From Tretioscincus oriximinensis (taxonomy: Eukaryota; Chordata; Lepidosauria; Squamata; Gymnophthalmidae), in assembly GCA_022410635.1 (NCBI GenBank), contig JAJVDF010000591.1, positions 503,288 through 567,287 on the forward strand: a stretch of 64,000 bases of DNA, written 5' to 3'. Below, in pieces: positions 60,373 through 64,000 of this stretch; position 1 is the first letter of the stretch, and each line of letters starts with the position of its first letter. Under the pieces are notes generated by a model. The model searched no databases and was not told where the DNA came from. It saw nothing but the letters and a program-made list of their open reading frames with translations. The position numbers and the translations under genes are program-made.

Positions 60373-60456
60373 ATATACTGCTCAAAACAATTAAGGGAAC
60401 ATTTTAACATAGCAGTGTAACACTAAATGTTCCCTTAATTGTTTTGAGCAGTATAT
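60373..60456. mobile_element. Minimal Tc1/mariner-like foldback (32-bp perfect arms)
   Basis: Arms 60373-60404 and 60425-60456 are exact inverted copies (ATACTGCTCAAAACAATTAA ...) around a 20-base loop, flanked by TA. The terminal TACTGCTCAAAA motif is one I associate with Tc1/mariner elements widespread in vertebrates (from memory). 84 bp in total. Confidence 0.85.
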
Positions 60457-62544
60457 TTAGAACAGGATGCTTGTCTAATTCAACATCTTTTTTTTTAATT
60501 TTAGTGGTTTTGCAAGCTATGAGACCTATCACCATCTAGTCCTAAACTGTCCATTAGCTATCAATATTGAATGCATAGCAGTCTCATTAGATAGTGCTAG
60601 CTACAGGCTTAAAAGCTACGTCAGTGGATATTTATGTACATTCCTATGCCCTAAAGTTAAATAAACTTTTTTAAAAAACTCAGATATTCCATTAGTTCTT
60701 GCCTATCAGTTATAATGTAATAATGAGTCAGTTTCAAGCTACAATAGACCCTGCAACCCGACCCCTATCCTATTAAAATATTTACATTGTAATAACTCAG
60801 GGATTTGCCCCTCCTAAGACCAGTGTGTGACATTTTAGGGCAGAGTGAGACTGAAGTGATGTGACATGTAATTGATCTGAGTACCCTAGAAGGTGAAGCC
60901 TAGGCCACTATATATTCTAGGAATGTAGATGTGACTCTCTCAGTGTGTATGTAAGGCTGACAGCATCTGACAGATGCCGTCTGTGACCAATAATTTACAA
61001 GGGGTACTGGAATGTAGTTATCAAGCTCTTAGGCCTTAACAGTTTGCAGAGCCTTATCAGGTACCATGGTCACGATTAGCAGCCAGAGGACTTGGAATAC
61101 AACTTGGAGATTCTGAGTGGAGGGAGACCCCACAAAGCCTTTCTGTTTAAAACAATATAATCAGTTCTTAATACTGCAAGGAAAAATAGGAAAGATAGAA
61201 AGGCCTTCCTTTCTCCCCTCTTCTTGAAGGTTTTGTTCATCCACACTCAGACAGGTCATCAGTTTGGATACCTAAAGAAATTGGCAGATGGCTGACATGG
61301 GGAGAATATATTGTGATAAATGCGCCCCTTCACCAGCTATTTGCTCTAATACTAATCTGTAACATTAAATGTGATGTTTTCTACATCCAGCCATGTAGTA
61401 TAGTTCTAAGTTTAACTTCTGCTTCCTAGAGTCAAAAACATGGGTGAAACTTCAGTGGCAGTAAAATGGGATAAACCAGCCTGGAATTAGAGTACAAACA
61501 AAAATAAGCTTTATGAGAAATCCCTTCCTATCTTTGGCCCTATTTAGATCCTGTAACAGGAGACCTGGCATTTGTATTCTAGTTCAGACTAAANCAGGCT
61601 ATTATTATGGTGTCTTGCAGTAGTTTTCTTGGAGGTTTAATGTCATCAGCAAATTAGGCTTTGAAGTGATGTAGAAGTAAAAATTTCTATGTAATTTCAA
61701 AGCCCAACTTACGGCATTAGAGACGCTTCAGAGATGAGTAGGAAAACATCTGTTTGCTTCTACATGTGCTCACCCTATGCTTGCTCTACGAGCCAAGAAA
61801 AACCCTATTTCTGTCTCCTGACAATTCCATGATCAGGGTTGTGATCCATCTAGCAGAACACACTTTCAGCACTTTGGTGGATCAACAAGGTGATACTGCT
61901 AAATGTATCTCTAAACTAAGCCCTTTTCACAGTGGGCCTTATTCTGTGCTAGGATAGGATTTGTCCTATCCTAGAATGGCATGTGATGATAAGAAGGAGA
62001 GAATGGAGGAGGATGCAGCAACATTTCACATGCTTGCCTGCTATCACTTGAGAACTTATGCTAAAAACAAATTTATTGCAAGTGAATTCAACAAAGGCCA
62101 TATATCCTTTTGACATCAATACAACTGCAAAAATTAATAGCAATTAAGAATCTAGAATAACTGCTCCTGCAACATTCTACTTGCAAACATCTCAGTGTTC
62201 ACACCCACCTACACCTGTCTTTATATCTATAAGAGATTGATGCTTCAACCCACGCAACATACTCTCTGCTACACAAATTGCAAACATTCAAAATGTTCTA
62301 CAAGGGGCAGCTGAATGATTACTTATTGTTTTATTCCTGGAAACTGAATTTCATTACCAGTATTCATTTAAGAATATCTGCTGCATTTCTTGAAATTTTA
62401 AACAGTGATTTGCAAAAGTTAACACTTACAGTACATGACTCAGAATACATTATCTCCAGCTCAGCCTCCAGTATGGCTTGGCAGAATTACAATTCAGGCA
62501 AATGTCTCCCAAAATGTCTTCTTCAATGTGATGAAATTTGCTTC
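60457..62544. other. Intergenic DNA, one repeat scrap
   Basis: 61930-61990 has GGGCCTTATTCTGTGCTAGG and CTAGAATGGCATGTG, a remnant of foldback family B. No gene seen. Confidence 0.5.
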
Positions 62545-63145
62545 TATGTGTGCACCCAGAAGTCTGCCTTTTGTAGTATTATTTCTGTAATCATACTATA
62601 AAGGACTTGCACATTCCTTTCTGGATGTACCATATACACAAAGAAATTACCTGCCTTCCCTATGAAATCACCTCTCTTTCCCATGAGTCCCTGTCATAAA
62701 TCCTAGCTTGTGACTAAATGATCTGTATCCCCGTTTCGACTAGCTGTTGGCTCCACTTGCTGCTGGGCAGCTGAATTCAAAGGAAAACCTTTACTTTAAA
62801 ACAATTTTGTGGAGGTTGCTAGAGCCTTTTTCTACTCACCATCACTACTTTTCCCTATGTACATTCACCACTTTTATCTTTTGCTTTTTGTAAAAGGGCG
62901 AGGAAATGTTCAGAAGCCAGGGCTGTAGGTTTTGGCAGCTCTTGCAGGAAGTGTCCAGATGATACCATCAGAACACAAAGATTGGGAATCATTCTATGGA
63001 AGCTGCATAAAAGTACTAGCAAGGAAAAGGACAATGTTAACCATTTCTAGTGCTATCACTATTAGATCCCTGCAATCACAAATGGTAAATCCCTTGCAAT
63101 CACACTATAATTATAACATAAAAGAACCATGTCTTAGTGTACCAG
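62545..63145 (+). mobile_element. Unclassified family G element, copy 3
   Basis: Shares GTAGTATTATTTCTGTAAT, ACTATAAAGGACTTG, TTTTGGCAGCTCTTGCAGGA, AGTGTCCAGATGATACC, AAAGTACTAGCAA and AGTGCTATCACTATTAGATC, in order, with 46089 and 58587. Confidence 0.65.
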
Positions 63146-64000
63146 ACCCTGAAAAGCATTTCCTCAACATTATAAAACAATTCCCACAGGATTACATTTA
63201 TTAAATATTACTGAGGTTTCCATTTAACTCAGCTGTCGTGACATAATCTAGTTTCAGAGATAAACTGTGCTTCGACAGGACTGGCAAAGGCAGACATTGC
63301 AATGGACATCCCTTCCTCTGCCAGCACACCAGCTTTTGAAGCAATGGTTGCAGAAGCTTAAAAATGCAGATAAACCTATGTGTAATGGAGGGGCTTGTGT
63401 CTACAATCTCTCTTGCTTGCCTCTGCTGCACAGGTAAAGCATATAATATTGGGCACTTCTTTCCTTCACGCTCAGTGAGACACATGTAATTTAACATGTG
63501 AAAAAGACATCAATCACATCAAATATACATACTGCATGCACCGAGTAGTTTTGTGCTGCGCTACTGGTATCTTCAGCAGCCCAGAAATTACAAGGCTTTA
63601 ATTTTACATCTTTTAATTGACAGACGGAACTGAGATCCTGACCAGATGCCGACCTTGAATTCCAGACAGTACAGTCCTTTTTTCCTGAGAAACTGTTCCC
63701 AAGGTTGATTCACACGGTCATCTCTTCCCTTCACTGATATAGCATTGACTGCCATACATACCACCTCATCATACAATATAAGTAGACACATGAAGGGATG
63801 CATACAATGGTCAAGCAAAAATATGGAGACACAGGGATGACACATAATGAACTATTTTTTCTTAATGCAACTATGAATGAATACAGAAGTGTTTTTGTTC
63901 AAAATATAGGGATAAAAGACTGTGCAGTATATGAGTGACTCATCCTCGCAAGAAGTAACCAAGTAATTAGCAGGCTTAAAATTTTATTGTTTATTGCAAT
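63146..64000. other. Intergenic DNA without recognised features
   Basis: Runs to the right edge. No exon, RNA gene or repeat recognised. Confidence 0.5.

Noticed and set aside
25530..64000. Search for RASL11B or another neighbour gene
   Set aside because: No GTPase motifs or other recognisable exons in any frame.

Overview
This window is vertebrate genomic DNA and most likely comes from a squamate reptile. One real gene is visible: the 5' half of USP46 (ubiquitin carboxyl-terminal hydrolase 46) on the minus strand. Five coding exons can be placed to the base (24789-24824, 10200-10280, 8720-8933, 6574-6803, 3922-3998). All have GT/AG borders and matching codon phases, and together they encode residues 1-212 plus the first two bases of codon 213. 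The family is normally about 366 residues, so the C-terminal exons should lie beyond the left edge. The USP46/USP12 choice rests on exon 4, whose variable stretch (KLKNGN, ELTWVHE, CLNCETV) follows USP46. The squamate assignment rests on the repeat mix: CR1/L2-like LINEs ending near an ATTCTATG or CATAAGAA motif, a truncated but open L1, two tRNA-derived SINE types, and many foldback DNA elements. The species is not identified.

Layout: 1-3921 is USP46 intron 5. 3922-10280 holds exons 5 to 2 and short introns. 10281-24788 is intron 1 (14.5 kb), which contains a 731-bp solo LTR with a perfect 5-bp target duplication, an hAT-like element and several foldback elements. 24640-25530 is a CpG-rich promoter region around exon 1, with a YY1/TISU-like motif that also starts a 9-codon upstream ORF ending 4 nt before the USP46 start. 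25530-64000 looks intergenic: no exon of a known gene was recognised. It is filled with repeats, one 505-bp assembly gap (32803-33307) and many isolated N bases.

The most distinctive content is the density and variety of palindromic (foldback) DNA elements. At least seven families recur. Some copies look young: a 46-bp perfect palindrome at 11529-11574, 32-bp perfect arms at 60373-60456, and two copies with nearly identical 60-bp centres at 24455-24514 and about 32224-32283. Two copies of one family sit on either side of USP46 exon 1. Nested insertions (L1 in LINE, DNA element in LINE, CR1 in SINE) give a relative age order. I found no bacterial, phage or CRISPR content and no second protein-coding gene. 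The strongest candidates for something undescribed are the foldback families and a roughly 550-bp element with three copies at 46.1, 58.6 and 62.5 kb.
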